A DNA stretch of 64,000 nt from Ziziphus jujuba (GCF_031755915.1 NC_083382.1:32262501-32326500), one strand, 5' to 3'. Positions 1-13,000 are shown, counted from the first letter of the stretch. Numbers and translations: made by a program. The notes: generated from the letters alone by a model not told the origin.

Positions 1-1727
1 AGTAATAATAATAATATAAATGAAAATAGAAAGAAAAATGCATGCTGATACAAAAAAAGAAAAGGAAAAACAAAGTGCATTTACATTGGATATTAAGTCT
101 TATGAAGCGGTATGAAAGCAAATACTTTAAATCGAAAAATTCATTCATAGAACTCAAAGAAAGGCACTGAAAACAATATCGCTAAACAATTCACTTCGTA
201 AACCATGATTAATGCTGCAGAATAACACTTACCCTAGGAAAACTTAACCCATAGAGCCCAAATCCAACTAAAACTACCAAAGGAACAGCTGAAAGTGGAC
301 TCAAAAACTTGAAGAATAGAAATAGAAAATCTAATTAACAACAACTTCAGAATTCCAATTGTTTGTAGGACAAAACTATTTTGGAGAAAACATTAAAAGG
401 CATCAGTGCAAACACTCAGCAGCCTAACAAATATTTGACAATAGTTTTTGTAGTCGAGTTCTATTACTTCTCTAGTTCCCCTTTAGAATGAGAAGCCAAA
501 TTTCAAAGCTTCAACTTTTTTAGCTTCAACTTTCCTCACTCCCATTTTCTCACTCCACTTCCCAAATACAACATATATGTTAGACAAAATTACATATGTA
601 GATATTGGCTTAGCATTTAAACTAAATATTTTCTTTGCTAGACAGTATTATATAAGGTTAAGCACATTCAAACATAAGACCAGTTAACATTAAATAATTA
701 TCAACATAAAAAATTTAAGCTTTAAGAAAACATGTAGTTTTAACAAGAATGAAATAGTAAGTGGGATGCTTATTGTTTATTTTTATCATTTCTATGTTCA
801 CTACCATTATTATGGTTCTTTTAGTCTTTGCTCACAATAAAAAGAAAAAAAAAAAAAAAACAAGGAAATGACCTAAAATGGGGTTTGCAACCAAAAATTG
901 AAATAGGAATAAAAAATTGTAAAGTCTTGAGAAAATGTTCCACCAATAAGTGGTGGATTTTGAATTTTTAAACAAAAAGGTGACAGGGAAATGTACCATA
1001 AATGTTTATAGTACCCTTGGGTGGTTCCTTATCAGATTTCTTCAATGTGGGATCAGCACATACAACAACATAAATTTTCTTTCATAGTTCTTCAAGGTTA
1101 TCTGCTTAATTCCTTCTTCTATGTACTCATTAAACGATTTCACTCAACCTTCCTGCTAATGTCAAATCTATTTATTTAAAAGTAGACAAGATTATACAGA
1201 TAAATATGAATTTGGGGGACAGAAAGAAAAAGAACTTAAAAGAGTATCATTTCACAAAAATAATAATGTTGTTATGCCTATGTATGAATATATACCTTAG
1301 TGATGCATATGATATTTTGTGCAGTAGCCAATTATAGTAGCTCGTGTAGGAACCTTAGAAGACAACGTATTGAGGTTATTTTTAATCACATCAAGTGTAA
1401 TGCACCCATAACTCATTGGAAGAAACTTAAATTATCAATCAACAAAAAGGATGAACATCTTGACTTTTAAAATTAATATTATTAGACAATAGGAAAGCAT
1501 GATTAAGTAAAAAAGGAAAAATAAAAAGTTCTTCAACAACTCAACTAGAAAAATATATTCTGATGTGTTACTTCAAGACATTGCATCAAGCATTCTTCTT
1601 GGAATTCTTTGTCTTCGAAGAAACAAGAGCATGCCTAGAATAGGGCAAAGAAATGAAAAAAGGTAAAGCTAAACATTTAGAAATATTCAATCAGAATAAG
1701 GACACAAATTAAGCAACTCATACCTAC

Positions 1728-3089
1728 CTAAATGCATAGATGCAATAGGTCCTCCATATCCAAACATGCCAAAAAAGGGCTGCAAAATCAAGATATGCTT
1801 AAAAGATAAATTTCAACGAGTAAACACTAAGAAGACAGTGAACACAAGACATGCCTTACAAACAAATTGTACTTCAAATATGGAGGAAGAAATGCACGCT
1901 AATAAATAACCAAAAGAAACAAAAAATAAGATAAAGTACATGTACAAAATAAGAGGTAGATTTCTCTTTATATTAAAATGAAAAATACGTGCACAATCTA
2001 CAAAAGTTAGTGTCAGTTTTAACCATATAAATAAGTGTATTCACAAGATAAAAGCAAAATAAAAAGATTTTGAAAACAAATTTTACCATAAGGTATGGAG
2101 GTTTTAACTGTATTGCCTATCCTTTTGAAGACCTGTAAAGTGATGCACCCATCTTTCCCTTGTATAGAATATATGTAAATGACACCTTTTGAGGAACACA
2201 AAAACCTCACAAAACATGGAAATCAGATTTAATAAATAACACTTATTATCATAATAATAGTAATGAAAAATGTATTTTCTTGTAAGGCTGCTTAGGGTTT
2301 TAGTTCTTTCACAAATTCTTCTTCTGTTTGACTAGTGTATCCACTTTATAGGGAAAACAATTTCTTTAATTCATTATGCCTCTTTGAAGTACCAATAGCT
2401 TGTTCAAGAAATCACATCAAGAATGAGCATTAAAAAGAAAATATAAAAAAGAGCACATAATGAATATGAAATTTGGCCAAATAAACACTAGAACAGAAGA
2501 AAATTAGCTAGCAAATCTATAGGACCCTGTTATGAAACATATCCACTGATGAAGTCCAGGTTCGAAGTGCCAGCATAAATTAATTGGAAGTTCAGGTCCA
2601 AAGTGATAATCCAACAAAAACTAATGAAAAATGACTTGGTTAACTTTTTAACATTTGATGAAAAATTTTGTTAGTGGGTCATTGTAAAGAATGACATGCT
2701 AAACTTCCAGAAGAAAAATCCTCACCTCTGCCGCACCAAAGCTTTCCATATAACCATTGGCAAAAAACATGTTCTAGTTAACAGCTTAATGATAATGATG
2801 GAATTCTAAAACATAATACTATCTCCCTATTCATGCATTCAATGTATAAACCAGACTAGAATTTCTAAATCGAAAAAGGTTGAAAAAGGATGAAGGGAGA
2901 AAGGGCAACGCTTACCTGCTGTGGTTGGTTTGTTATCTTCCCTAAGAACACGTAACGTGAGTGAGGATAGGTTTGAGGGAAGATTGCAAAAAGGGGTTGT
3001 GTTGACATGGCATAGGTTCCGATCACCGTTTGCCCTACTAATAAGTTCTGTAGATAACCGAAGCCGCGAAGATGAGAAAGAAAGGTCAC
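1728..3089 (-). CDS. Possible 5' part of an unrecognised multi-exon gene
   Basis: I do not recognise this product. On the minus strand an ATG at 3089 opens a 58-codon exon (3089-2916) that ends in a good donor (CAG|GTAAGC). A second candidate exon, 2773-2726, has AG before it and GTGAGG after it, keeps the frame and adds 16 codons. A third candidate, 1779-1728, has TTGCAG before it and GTAGGT after it and would encode a Gly-rich stretch containing FGYGGPIASMHLG. The segments are hydrophobic and Gly-rich, but I cannot assign a family. The run of reasonable splice sites is the only argument for a gene. It could equally be a decayed gene or chance. Anything 3' of this would continue toward position 1 or beyond. 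Confidence 0.25.
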
Positions 3090-3259
3090 CGGGAGAGGGA
3101 AGAAGTTGCTGGTAGAATTTAAGAGCTCCTATTGTAAGAGGGAAAAAGGATCCTAGAGAAAGAGAGAGTGAGAGGGAAAAGAATCATGTGGAGAAGAAGG
3201 AAAAGGAAATGGAATGGAGCAAAAGAAATATCAAATAAAATAACAAAAAAACAGATAAG

Positions 3260-3261
<2 letters not shown>

Positions 3262-3309
<48 letters not shown>

Positions 3310-3325
3310 GAGGGGGGGGGGAGGG
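3262..3325. repeat. Compound TA / GA / G microsatellite
   Basis: About fifteen TA dinucleotides run directly into a GA run and then a near-pure G run. The reverse strand reads through as a low-complexity Ser/Leu/Tyr/Ile frame, which is not a gene. Confidence 0.95.
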
Positions 3326-4701
3326 AAATTAGATACGAAATGTGGTAGGTGGGATACTGGTAAGATGAAGAAAGAAATTGTATGTGCTTTATAGGGTAAA
3401 GGTAGAGTTGGAATATTGAAAAAAACGTGGGTAGATAAAAAAGGTTTAAAAAAAGAGGGGTATTTTTCATCAAGCCCTTTAAAACAAGGGCATTGGATCA
3501 AATTCCCCTAATGTGTTTTATCAGAAAATCAGAATAAGAAAATTGAAAAAAGATTGTAAGCTAGATAGGATAAATTTTATCATTATTTTTCCCCGCTTCC
3601 TACTATGGAGTTAGAAAATTCAAATACTCGAGAATTTGCTTTCTACGATGTTTCCATGGATCCCACTTGAATAAGAGATAATATTTACGTAAGCTCATCA
3701 CTTGGGTTGTACAGAGATTATTGATCTTTATTTTGATATATAGATATATATACTCTTATTTATTAAATAAGATAATCATTTTACTTTTTAAAATTTTTTA
3801 AAAAAAATTATATAATAAGTTCCATAATTAACATTATACAACTTTGATTTATGAGGTTAATCTGATTTATTTTATACGATATCGAAATAAGGCTAAATGA
3901 TTGGCGGTTATAGCATAAATGTACAATAATCTTCATCTAATTTCTAAGCTTTACACTTTTGAAGATTCAAAAAGAGTATCTTCCCCTTCACGTAGGCGGA
4001 TCACAAGAGAGGCTGTCTTGTCTATGTCCAATTTTATCCATTAATCAATTCAATATGATACATGCATTCCTTCCAATTTTCTCCATGTTCGGCTATCAAC
4101 TTTTTCAACTGTTATACAACAGACTATCAACTTTTTTGAACTGTTATAGAAACGAAACACGAAAATCCCACTTCGAATTATCCAGTTGTTATACATTACA
4201 AGGAATGACGAGATTATTTACCCATAAGAAAAAAAAAAAAAAAAAAAAAAAGAGGAGAAAATAGAGCCAAAAGAGGTTAGCAGAAAATAACGACAATAAC
4301 GTAATCTCAACTAAAACGAATGTGGACGTATAGTTGGGTTTTGTTCATTCAAAAAAAAAAAAAAAAAAAAACAAAAGGCCAAATATCCGAAACAGTTTGC
4401 GTCCACGTGGACGAGTAGGGGATGTGTTTGGCTTCATCAGGCTTAGTTGGCGAAACTGGATTGAAAGGTTAAGAGGCAAATCAACGATATATTGGCATGG
4501 GCAAACAAAGCCCATTGAAATTTGTTGTTTGACTTTTCCCCTGAATGTGATCCTCCTCTCTTCTTGTGTGCTAGGCAACAAAATTATTTATTGTTTTATT
4601 TTTTATTTTTTTTTATTAATTCAATTCATAGTCTCAGTCTCTCCGGGAACAGAGCGAAAAACGACCCAGACCCAGAGACTGAAAGAGAGAATCAGAAAGC
4701 T
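3326..4701. other. Intergenic region upstream of cystinosin copy 1
   Basis: AT-rich with no convincing coding sequence. It holds two A-runs of about 20 bases (near 4230 and 4350). The last ~150 bases before the ATG at 4702 must include the promoter and 5' leader of the gene downstream. I see no clear TATA box. Confidence 0.6.
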
Positions 4702-6993
4702 ATGGCTTCCTGGAATTCGATTCCTCTGGAATTGACATACGAAGTTCTGGGTTGGATCGCTTTTGCTTCTTGGTCTATTAGTTTCTACCCACAAGTCATC
4801 TTGAATTTCCGCCGAAAAAGGTACTTCCTTTTTATTTTATTTTATTTTTCCCCCAAAAAGATTGGATTTTTTTGTTTTCGACTTTGTTCTTACCCATCAA
4901 TTTAATCTCTTTTTTTTTTTTTTTTAATAAATTTTCTCTGGGATTGGGCGTGTAGTGTTGTGGGGTTGAATTTTGATTTCGTGGTGCTGAATTTGACGAA
5001 GCACTCCTCCTATCTCATATACAACGCCACCCTTTACTTTAGCTCCGCCGTTCAAAAGCAGTACTTGGAGAAGTATGGCTATGGAGAGGTTTGTGTTTCT
5101 GGCTTTCGGTTCATAAAGAAACAGTTTTATTGTATAATCTGCGCTCAGTAGTTGTTTACAATCATGTATGCTTGTTGATGAATATAGAAGTAAAATGCTA
5201 GTTGGAGGATATCGAACAATTTAGTTTGAGCTTAAATAACACCTTGTTTAAATTGCCTTCCCTTGCCCTACATAACTCTAAAAGGGGTAATTTAATTGTT
5301 TTTTTTTAATTATTTTTTTATGTGTTTTGAATGCGTTAGAATGGCTAAACATGAATAGGCTATATATATATATATATATTCTAATTAATCGCCTGCAAAA
5401 TCAAATCTAAATTCGGTACAGGGTATAGCCTTTGCATGATAAAAGAAGGATGCAAAATATCAAGCTAGTTTGGTGTATTTCTTGCATAAAGCAAAAATTT
5501 CTGTCACTAGTTCCTTTTTGTCTTTCTTTTTCTTATATGAGCTATTATTGATCGCAGATGATACCCGTGGCAGCAAATGATGTTGCTTTCTCGGCTCATG
5601 CTGTTCTATTGACAGCAATTACCTTGTTTCAAATTGCAATTTATGAAGTAAGTGATTTTTCACTTCACTAAGTTTTATGTGATTCTTCTGTGGTATAGTT
5701 TGAAAAGCCTGATATCGTTTTGAATTTTGCATTCTTTTGGTGGATTTGTGTAGCGAGGACCTCAAAAAGTCTCAAAGATTACTATTGCAATTGTTTCTGC
5801 TGTATGGTTAGGAGCTGGAGTCTGTGTTTTCATTGCTTTGCCGAACCATTCTTGGCTTTGGTTGATCTCTGTATTCAAGTAAGATGATAATCTCTTAAAT
5901 CTTTGTGTTTTAGTCTTTAGTGTCTTACTTTCCTATTATTTCCTTCTTGTTGGAATGTTTCGAAAGTCATGATTTTTAGCCCATCTTTTATCTTGGTACT
6001 TCTTCTTTAGTTGTAATTCTTCTTCTTCTCTATATCTACCACACTAATTAATCGAAACCCTGCTCAATTTGGTTACTTGATGGGTTAGCATCGTCATAAA
6101 TAGCTGTGCAGAATGTAACTTTTACTTTCATTCTTTTCGCTTAGAGAGCAGAAACAAAGTTTACTTTCCTGTTCTGCTTTGTAAATGTACCTTGATATGA
6201 AACTGTGCGGTTAAATTTCCTTTGGAACTAAATTGAGATCAATTGTTACAGCTCAATCCAAGTCTTCATGACACTCATCAAATATATTCCTCAGGTAGGA
6301 ATTCCCTATCCCTTTTGAGTTTTTCTATTACCACCTTAACAAGCTACATGTTTTGTTTTTGAAAAATATTTTGTAATATAGGCAATCATGAACTTCACGA
6401 GGAAAAGTACAGACGGATTCAGCATTGGCAACATTTTGCTTGATTTTACGGGAGGGATAGCAAATTATTTACAAATGGCTGTGCAGTCTATAGATCAAAG
6501 TTTGACATCTTTCCTCAACCAAATTGTTATTTCCATATGATGTTATGCATTCTGTGCTATTTCTTCTAAACTTGCGAACATTTTTTTTTTCTCTCAGATT
6601 CTTGGGTGAACTTTTATGGAAACATAGGGAAGACCCTGCTATCTTTGGTATGGGATTTCTTCCTCGATTCTCACTTATTTTTTATCAATTCAAGACCGGT
6701 GTGAAACATTCATTCATCAGTATCTAGCATCATTCTTTTTTCCATTTAATGTATATTTTCAATAGTCAATTAGTTGCTAACACAGTATTCTTCTTTCATG
6801 AAATACACTGTTGCAGATATCTATATTCTTCGACCTTCTTTTCATGTGTCAACATTACTTACTGTATCCTAAGAACAGAGCACTTATACCTCTTATAAGC
6901 AGCAAGGATGGCAAAGAACCGCTTATTAAGCCGTCTTCTTCTGATCAACCAAAGCCTGAAAATGTGGATCACCCACAGCTAGAAAATGTATGA
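4702..6993 (+). CDS. Cystinosin homologue, copy 1 (PQ-loop cystine transporter)
   Basis: Predicted proton-coupled cystine exporter of the vacuole/lysosome membrane (cystinosin family, seven membrane spans, two PQ-loops). Eight exons with canonical GT-AG junctions: 4702-4820, 4956-5088, 5558-5647, 5754-5878, 6252-6294, 6382-6499, 6598-6647, 6817-6993. They splice to 284 residues, near the ~270 of the Arabidopsis homologue. PQ-loop 1 is at P31-Q32 ([11 protein letters not shown]) and PQ-loop 2 at P169-Q170. Aspartates matching the functional acids of human cystinosin (D205, D305, D346) are present at D47 (in NFDFVVLN), D191 (LLDFTGG) and D232 (FFDLLF). An NAT glycosylation sequon lies in a lumenal-type segment. 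The cytosolic tail after the last span is the longest of the three copies. First gene of a tandem family, with the same exon lengths in all intact copies. The start is the ATG conserved in the paralogues (MASWNS). Confidence 0.93.
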
Positions 6994-7424
6994 GGCTCAG
7001 GTTGGGTTTCATGATGGATATCGGCTTCATGTTTTTGTAATATAAAATCAATTTGAAGTCTTTGGGAAATTGCTTGCAATCCTTGCACGTTTTTTATATA
7101 CAGAAAATGGTTGAATTTACCACATAGTTTGGAGCATTTGAAATTGCCCAAAAATTGTAAAACATTTAGTTTTGTAAGAAAGTATTTACTTTAAAAGGTA
7201 TTATAACAATTTCTTTGATGTTATAAGATTTACATGTTTTCTGTGCAAAAGAAAAGAAGAAAAGAAAATTTGATGTTATTCTTTATTAGATTAACATGTT
7301 TTCTATCCAAAAGAAAAAGAAAATTTAACAGCGAAAAAGACACCGAAACAAACTACATGATATACATTCGTTGTTTCATTTACTTCCTACCATAACTATA
7401 CTCCTAAAAAGAAAGAGGAAAGGC

Positions 7425-7615
7425 TTTACACAACAAGTAAAGGTCCCAACAGGATAGACGACAGATATTATTATTATTATTACTTTTTTAAAAACAAAAA
7501 ATTGATTGGATTATAATTAATCTAATTTGACGAGACACAGTGGAGTTGAAAGAGAGAACCTTGTTTTCAAGATGAATTGTATTATTGACTATGACTTGAA
7601 AAGGCAAGCCCCTGC
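7425..7615. repeat. Direct duplication, first copy (partner at 8130-8255)
   Basis: The stretch running from AAAGGCTTTACACAACAAG to the TTGACTATGACTT motif recurs with small gaps at 8130-8255, just 5' of cystinosin copy 2. The two copies flank the LINE relic at 7745-8100. They look like remains of the tandem duplication that made copies 1 and 2. Confidence 0.7.
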
Positions 7616-7744
7616 TTAAACTCTTAAAAAAGGATAGAGAAAAAATGCCAGAGTAATGAATGAAGCTTTATTAATGAAGCAACAACTTCACCCTTTTGTC
7701 TCATTTATAGAGAAATAAATACATGATCCTGCATTTAGAAAAGT

Positions 7745-8057
7745 CTTAATATGGGTAATTCTCGTTCGAAGGAAGGGCTTATTTGGAGACTTGGTAATGG
7801 TTGTTGTAAGGTTAAGTTCTTGGAGGATATTTAGTGTTCTAAAGTCTCCTCTAAAGAACTGGAGTGTTGATGATTTAAATCATGATTGGAATTTAAAGGT
7901 TGCTGATATGATTAAAGGAGGGGGTTGGGGATATGAATATTCTTGGGAATATGATTCAAAGTGAGGTGATTCAAGAGTTTCTTAGTATACCTATGTCTCT
8001 GGCTCAATCTGTGGAAGTGTGGAGTAATTTGGAAGTTAAGACTGCCCAGGGTCTCCC

Positions 8058-8088
<31 letters not shown>

Positions 8089-8100
8089 AAAAAAAAAAGG
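7745..8100 (+). mobile_element. Relic of a LINE-type ORF2 C-terminal region
   Basis: Conceptual translation in shifting frames gives fragments typical of the region after the reverse transcriptase of plant LINEs: EGLIWRLGNG, DLNHDWNLKVADMIKGGGWG and VIQEFLSIPMSLA. Several stops and frame changes break it. It ends in 24 consecutive C (8055-8078) followed by 20 A (8079-8098), the latter consistent with a LINE poly-A tail. It sits between cystinosin copies 1 and 2. Family assignment rests on short motifs only. Confidence 0.5.
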
Positions 8101-8129
8101 AATAAAAAATATCTTTGAAAAAGGAGGAG

Positions 8130-8255
8130 GAAAAGGCTTTTACAACAAGTAAAAGGTTGCAAGAGGACGACATATTCAATGTAGTTGAAAAGAGAGAACG
8201 TTGTTTTCAAGATAAATTACATTGACTATGACTTTTAAAGGTAAACCCCCGCTTG
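8130..8255. repeat. Direct duplication, second copy
   Basis: Partner of 7425-7615, shortened by loss of the ATT-rich stretch. It lies ~200 bp upstream of the copy 2 start codon. Confidence 0.7.
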
Positions 8256-8461
8256 CATTAAAAGTTTTGAACAGACCCACTAATCCAACGGTCCATATTA
8301 ATTATGAAGATGAAAGGAGTGAGGTCAGCAAAAATGGTGTCAACAAAAACACAGTTCAAAATGTATGTGGATGCATTATTGTTTTTCTTCATCATATTTG
8401 GATTCGTTGTGTTGTTAACCCTGGCACACAGTGGGTAGTGAGGAAAACAGAGCAAAATCAA

Positions 8462-10394
8462 ATGGCATCATGGAATTCGATTCCACTGGAAATCACGTAC
8501 AGAGTTTTCGGTTGGATTGCTTTTTTTTGTTGGGCTGTTGGTGGCTACCCACAAGTCATCTTGAATTTCCGTAGAAAAAGGTATTTCAGTAACAGATTTT
8601 TTTTTTTTTTTTTTTTTTTTTGGTCTCCCTTTCCTGTTCTTTTATTCTGTTCTTCCACACATGGATGTAATCACATCTTCTCACTTAGTTTCTTCAAACC
8701 TTTTGTTGGTGTTTGGGAACTGATTGTTGTGAGCTTATTAGTGTTGTGGGGTTGAACTTTGATTTTGTGGTGCTGAATTTGACGAAGCACTCCTCCTATC
8801 TCATATACAATGCCACTCTCTACTTTAGCTCCACTGTTCAAAACCAGTACTTGGAGAAGTATGGCTTCCAACAGGTTTGTTTGTGTTTCCCGCCATTCAA
8901 TTCCTTTTTCTCATTTCTTGGGCTATGAATTTGACAGCTATATGATAGCGGGTAGGCAATATTTTAGGTTCATTAAGATTGATTATATTCGATGATGATG
9001 AAAAAATGTAGACTTGAGAGATTTTTTTTTTTATGATAATTCATTGAGTTGTATGTTGTTTTTGGCAGATGATACCCGTGGCATTAAATGATGTCATTTT
9101 CTCAGCTCATGCTGTTCTCTTGACGATAGTTGGCTTGTTTCAAATTGCAATTTATGAAGTAAGTGTTTTCACTCACTCTTTCAATCCAAGTTAATTATCA
9201 TTTTGTCAGTATATTTATTATATTGTCATAGTTTTGAATTTGTGCTTTCTTCCTTGTGCTGATGGCGGCTTTTGAGTAGCGCGGAGCTCAGAGAGTCTCC
9301 AAGATTAGTATTGCAATTGTTGGTGCTGCATGGTTTATGGCTGGGGTTTGTTTTTTCATAGCTTTGCCGACACATTCTTGGCTTTGGCTCATCTCCATTT
9401 TTAAGTAAGATCCATGAGAGTTAATTTTCTATCATTTTTTTTTTTTATTATTATTATTATCTGGGGGCTTCTAAAACCATTGAACTTTGGCTTGGCCTGT
9501 CATATCCCCTATATCTTGCTTCAAAATAGTGCCTTATCTGGTAATTGAGAGGGAGCAAAAAAAAAAAAAAAGTACCTGTATTTACCTATTCCTGTTATAC
9601 TAATATAATTCTTCGACATTGAAATGTGTGGATTAAATTTGGTTTCAAATAATGATGATTGATCAATTAATCTGCAGCTCAATCCAAGTTTTTATGACAC
9701 TCATCAAGTATATTCCCCAGGTCAGAACAATCTTGTCCTTTCGATATTTCCATATTCAGTGGGATGTTACTATTGGATATAACCTATATGCAATTCCTTC
9801 CAAAGTAGACCGTCTTAAGTTAGACACTGTGTTTGAATGAGACATTAATGAAATATAGGCATTGATGAACTTCATGCGGAAGAGCACGACTGGATTCAGC
9901 ATCGGCGGCATCTTGTTTGATTTTTCTGGAGGCGTGACAAATTTTTCACAGATGGCTGTGCAGTCTATAGATCAAGGTTTGTTATATTTCCTCAATCAAT
10001 TCACACTTCTCCATACGATGTTATGCTTTTCACATAATGTATTTTCAAACTGGTTAACTTTTTCAGGTTCTTGGGTGAACTTGTATGGGAATGTAGGCAA
10101 GACAATGATATCTTTGGTATGGATTCTTACATGCAATATGTTTCTTTCTTTAGCAAATTTTCAGAATTATGTTTTGTCATGCTCTTGCTAGTTGATCGCT
10201 CGATAGAACTAGTCCGTAGTTTCTAACAACCTTATTCTTTACCCTTGCAGATATCTATTTTTTTTGACCTTATTTTCATGGCTCAGCATTACTTGCTATA
10301 TTCTTCCAATAGGGCACTGATCCCGCCTCCTAAAAGCAGCAAGGAAGTAGAGCCACTGGTCAAGTCTTCTTCTGATCATTTGGAAAACGTCTGA
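8462..10394 (+). CDS. Cystinosin homologue, copy 2
   Basis: Same eight-exon structure and identical exon lengths 1-7 as copy 1: 8462-8580, 8742-8874, 9069-9158, 9280-9404, 9678-9720, 9859-9976, 10067-10116, 10251-10394. All junctions are GT-AG. The spliced product is 273 residues. PQ-loops (YPQV, P31-Q32; P169-Q170) and the three conserved aspartates D47, D191 (LFDFSGG) and D232 are intact, so it should be a working cystine/H+ symporter of the vacuole membrane. Exon 8 differs most from copy 1: a shorter, Lys/Ser-rich tail ending ...SSSDHLENV. Exon 1 is also diverged (FFCWAVGGYPQ against [11 protein letters not shown]). It lies 1.5 kb downstream of copy 1 in the same orientation. Confidence 0.92.
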
Positions 10395-10869
10395 GGCTTT
10401 GGTTGTGGTTCCACTTCATATTTTTCCATGTAAAGATCAGATATGTTTTTGGAAATATGGTGGCCATTTTACTTCTGTGTTGGGGAAGGTCATTTGCTTT
10501 AAAAGGATTGTATACTTGAAAGAACCTCTATTTTTGCGTATAGAAAAATAATTAAGTTCTGTGTAAACACTATATAGTTTGTAAGTAAAAATAGTACTTA
10601 TTATAAGGCAATAAAAATAATATGTACCACTTTTTTGTTGTTGCTGTATAATGTAATATCTAATAGATTTACAGAGAAACCGAATGGATTCCAAAAAACA
10701 CACATTTTAGGCACCAAAAACAACCAAAAAAAAAAAAGATGCTTATTTGTCTTCTATGCTAGAAAAAGAGATTGTTACACATAAGGTTCTAGGAAGCTGA
10801 CAGTGGAGGACAGGAAGAAGAATGGAGATGAATGATCTAAAGCAGTCGCAATAATCCAAAGGGTTCATA

Positions 10870-11363
10870 TTAGAGTCCTGGTACCAGTAATGGGAAGTTG
10901 TTCAAGTGAGATGGTCAGCAAAAAATGGCTGCAGCAGCTACGCAACAATCCAGAAAAAGTATTCCAAAGAATTTGTCTGTATAAACAGCCATTGTTCATT
11001 CCTTTTGTTGAAATGATAATCAACAAAAACTGTCCTCACTGCAACCTAAAAAGAATGATGGAAAAGATCAATCGGGCTTGGTATTTTTATTTACAGTGCC
11101 AAGTTTATAAGTCACATAATTTTGTATCTATTAATTATTCTTTTTATTGAATGAATATGTTTTTTTAATATAAATATATTTCTTATTACTTAAATGAATA
11201 TATATTAACTCAAAATCACAGTTGCAGATATCTATTTTCTTTGACCTTGTCTTCTTGTGTCAACATTTGTTGCTATGTCCTACCAAAAAAGCATTGATCC
11301 CTCGTAAAAGCAGTTGGGAAAGCAAGCGGCCACTTGTCAATTCTTCCCCTAGTCACCCCTAAC
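10870..11363 (+). pseudogene. Cystinosin relic: flank sequence plus last exon
   Basis: 11227-11363 is a copy of exon 8, preceded by TTGCAG. It encodes ISIFFDLVFLCQHLLL then a Lys/Ser tail and ends in TAA. Exons 1-7 are absent. The stretch near 10960-11060 (GTTCATTCCTTTTG...GTCCTCACTGCAACC) recurs near 13850-13940 and 14285-14345, so the relics share flanking sequence. The exon 8 reading frame is open, but without the rest it cannot make a transporter. Confidence 0.75.
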
Positions 11364-11936
11364 ACATTTATTTGTTTTGTTTATTTTGAAGCAAACACGA
11401 ATATCTTTAACATTTTTTTATAAATATTTTTTTGATATATAATGTGTGTATATATATATATATTATTGTGTGAGGCATCTTTTTCCAAGTAAATGGCACA
11501 GAAGTACACAATATAACACCATTGCAGAACACTTATTGCAAGATAGTATGATATATAATAATATCTAAAATTAACCTAAAAAAGGTGTAAAATTGTCCGA
11601 AAGAGATTGGTATTTATGTATTCAGTCGTAAATGAACAGATAATATATATGAGATCCTAACAATGGAAACAGAAAAGGAGGGGGAATTAATAATAATAAA
11701 AATACTGCATAACACTAAATTATCAAAATCGAAAAAGGAGTTTAGCTAGACTTCTTTTCTAATAATGTGAATGAAACAAATTTAAAGTTTATTTATGAGG
11801 TGGAATATCTGATTTCAAAGGGAAAAAAAAAAAAACCAATGATAATAATAATGTAAATTAATTAATTAATATTTTTAAGTAGTGAGAAGCAGGGCCGGCT
11901 TAAGGCCAATGCCTAGGGCCCCATTTTATGGGGGCC

Positions 11937-11968
<32 letters not shown>

Positions 11969-12640
11969 TATGTATTTATTAAATAGAAATTGGGGCAAAA
12001 AAAAATTATATATATATATATATATTTATTAAATAGAAATTGGGGCAAAAAAAAATTTATATATATATATATATATATGTATTTATTAAATAGAACAGTT
12101 ATAAAAATATTCTAAATCATTTCTAATTAATTATTTTATTTGGGATGAATTCTAATGGACCATTTATTGTGATAATTATCTTTAGTTATTTTTATTTTTG
12201 AAAATAACATCATTTATTTTTAATTATTAAATTTGTTTCGTAATGTATGAATTTATTATTTTGTGTTAATATAGTTTCAGTGCAAAAAAAATTTTTAAAA
12301 TTAAAATTAATAAAATTTTATTTATGTTCAACTATGTTTTCACATAACTTAATAATTTAATCATTTTATTAATTAAAAAAATTATTATAAAATTTTGAAT
12401 ATAAACATTTAATTAGCAACTTTAGATTAAAAAACCAAAAAAAAAAAAAAAAAAAAACACGGTCATGGTGAGAAGAGTATTTTAAAAAACGTGGACCTGA
12501 AAAGTGTGAGCTTGAAGGGAACAGGCTTTGGTAAAAATCGTGTTTGCAATAATGCATACTTGTCAAACAAGTAATTAAAGTTTGTATCATCCAAGAATTC
12601 TATTTAATAAAAAAAGTATAAAAATAAAGGCTGGGTAATA
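11364..12640. other. AT-rich gap with a hAT-like terminus and short tandem repeat
   Basis: No coding sequence seen. At 11890 the string CAGGGCCGGC resembles the terminal inverted repeat of plant hAT elements, but I found no matching right end. From about 11950 to 12100 a ~65-bp unit (TATATA run, GTATTTATTAAATAGAAATTGGGGC, A run) is repeated between two and three times. Confidence 0.5.
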
Positions 12641-13000
12641 CTAGCCGGAAGAGTGTATATATACACATACATACTAAGCCAAAGATAGTCTTAGAAAAGT
12701 CTCAAAATAATGAATATGATCTTCACTGCCATGTCTGCCTTATTCTCCCAAGAAATCTTCAAAGAAAGGTTATTTGTCTGCCTTATTTGGCTGCTTCCTC
12801 TTCATCAAAGATTTCTTGGGTGGGATAAGGGAGAGATTCCATAGAAGACAACGATGAAAGATTTGGCTTCCTCTTGAATGAGAAATCTTCAAAGAAAGGT
12901 TGTTATTTGGCTGCTTCATCTTCATCAAAGATTTCTTTGGTGGTGTAAGGGAGAGATTGCAGAGAAGACAAATGATGAAAGATTTGGCTACCTCTTCCAT
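12640..13000. repeat. Dispersed repeat block with internal ~130-bp tandem duplication
   Basis: A unit starting GAAATCTTCAAAGAAAGGTT occurs at 12752 and again at 12882. The block as a whole (TCTCAAAATAATGAATATGATCTTCACTGCCATG...) recurs at about 31930-32160 and in part near 49670-49800. It therefore marks duplicated segments upstream of cystinosin-related copies. Confidence 0.75.

Noticed and set aside
3184..3501. 105-codon minus-strand frame
   Set aside because: It is a translation of TA/GA/G microsatellites and T-rich DNA, giving low-complexity Ser/Leu/Tyr/Ile only.
4334..4735. 133-codon frame overlapping cystinosin exon 1
   Set aside because: Wrong frame over exon 1, and it starts in an A run. 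The conserved frame from 4702 is clearly the gene.
8222..8755. 177-codon frame running through cystinosin copy 2 exon 1
   Set aside because: It includes the true exon 1 but continues into the T-rich intron. The upstream part is not conserved in copies 1 and 3, and the common start is 8462.
12770..13000. 76-codon minus-strand frame with repeated PPKKSLMK motif
   Set aside because: The repetition comes from the ~130-bp DNA duplication, and the partner block at 32 kb does not keep the frame.
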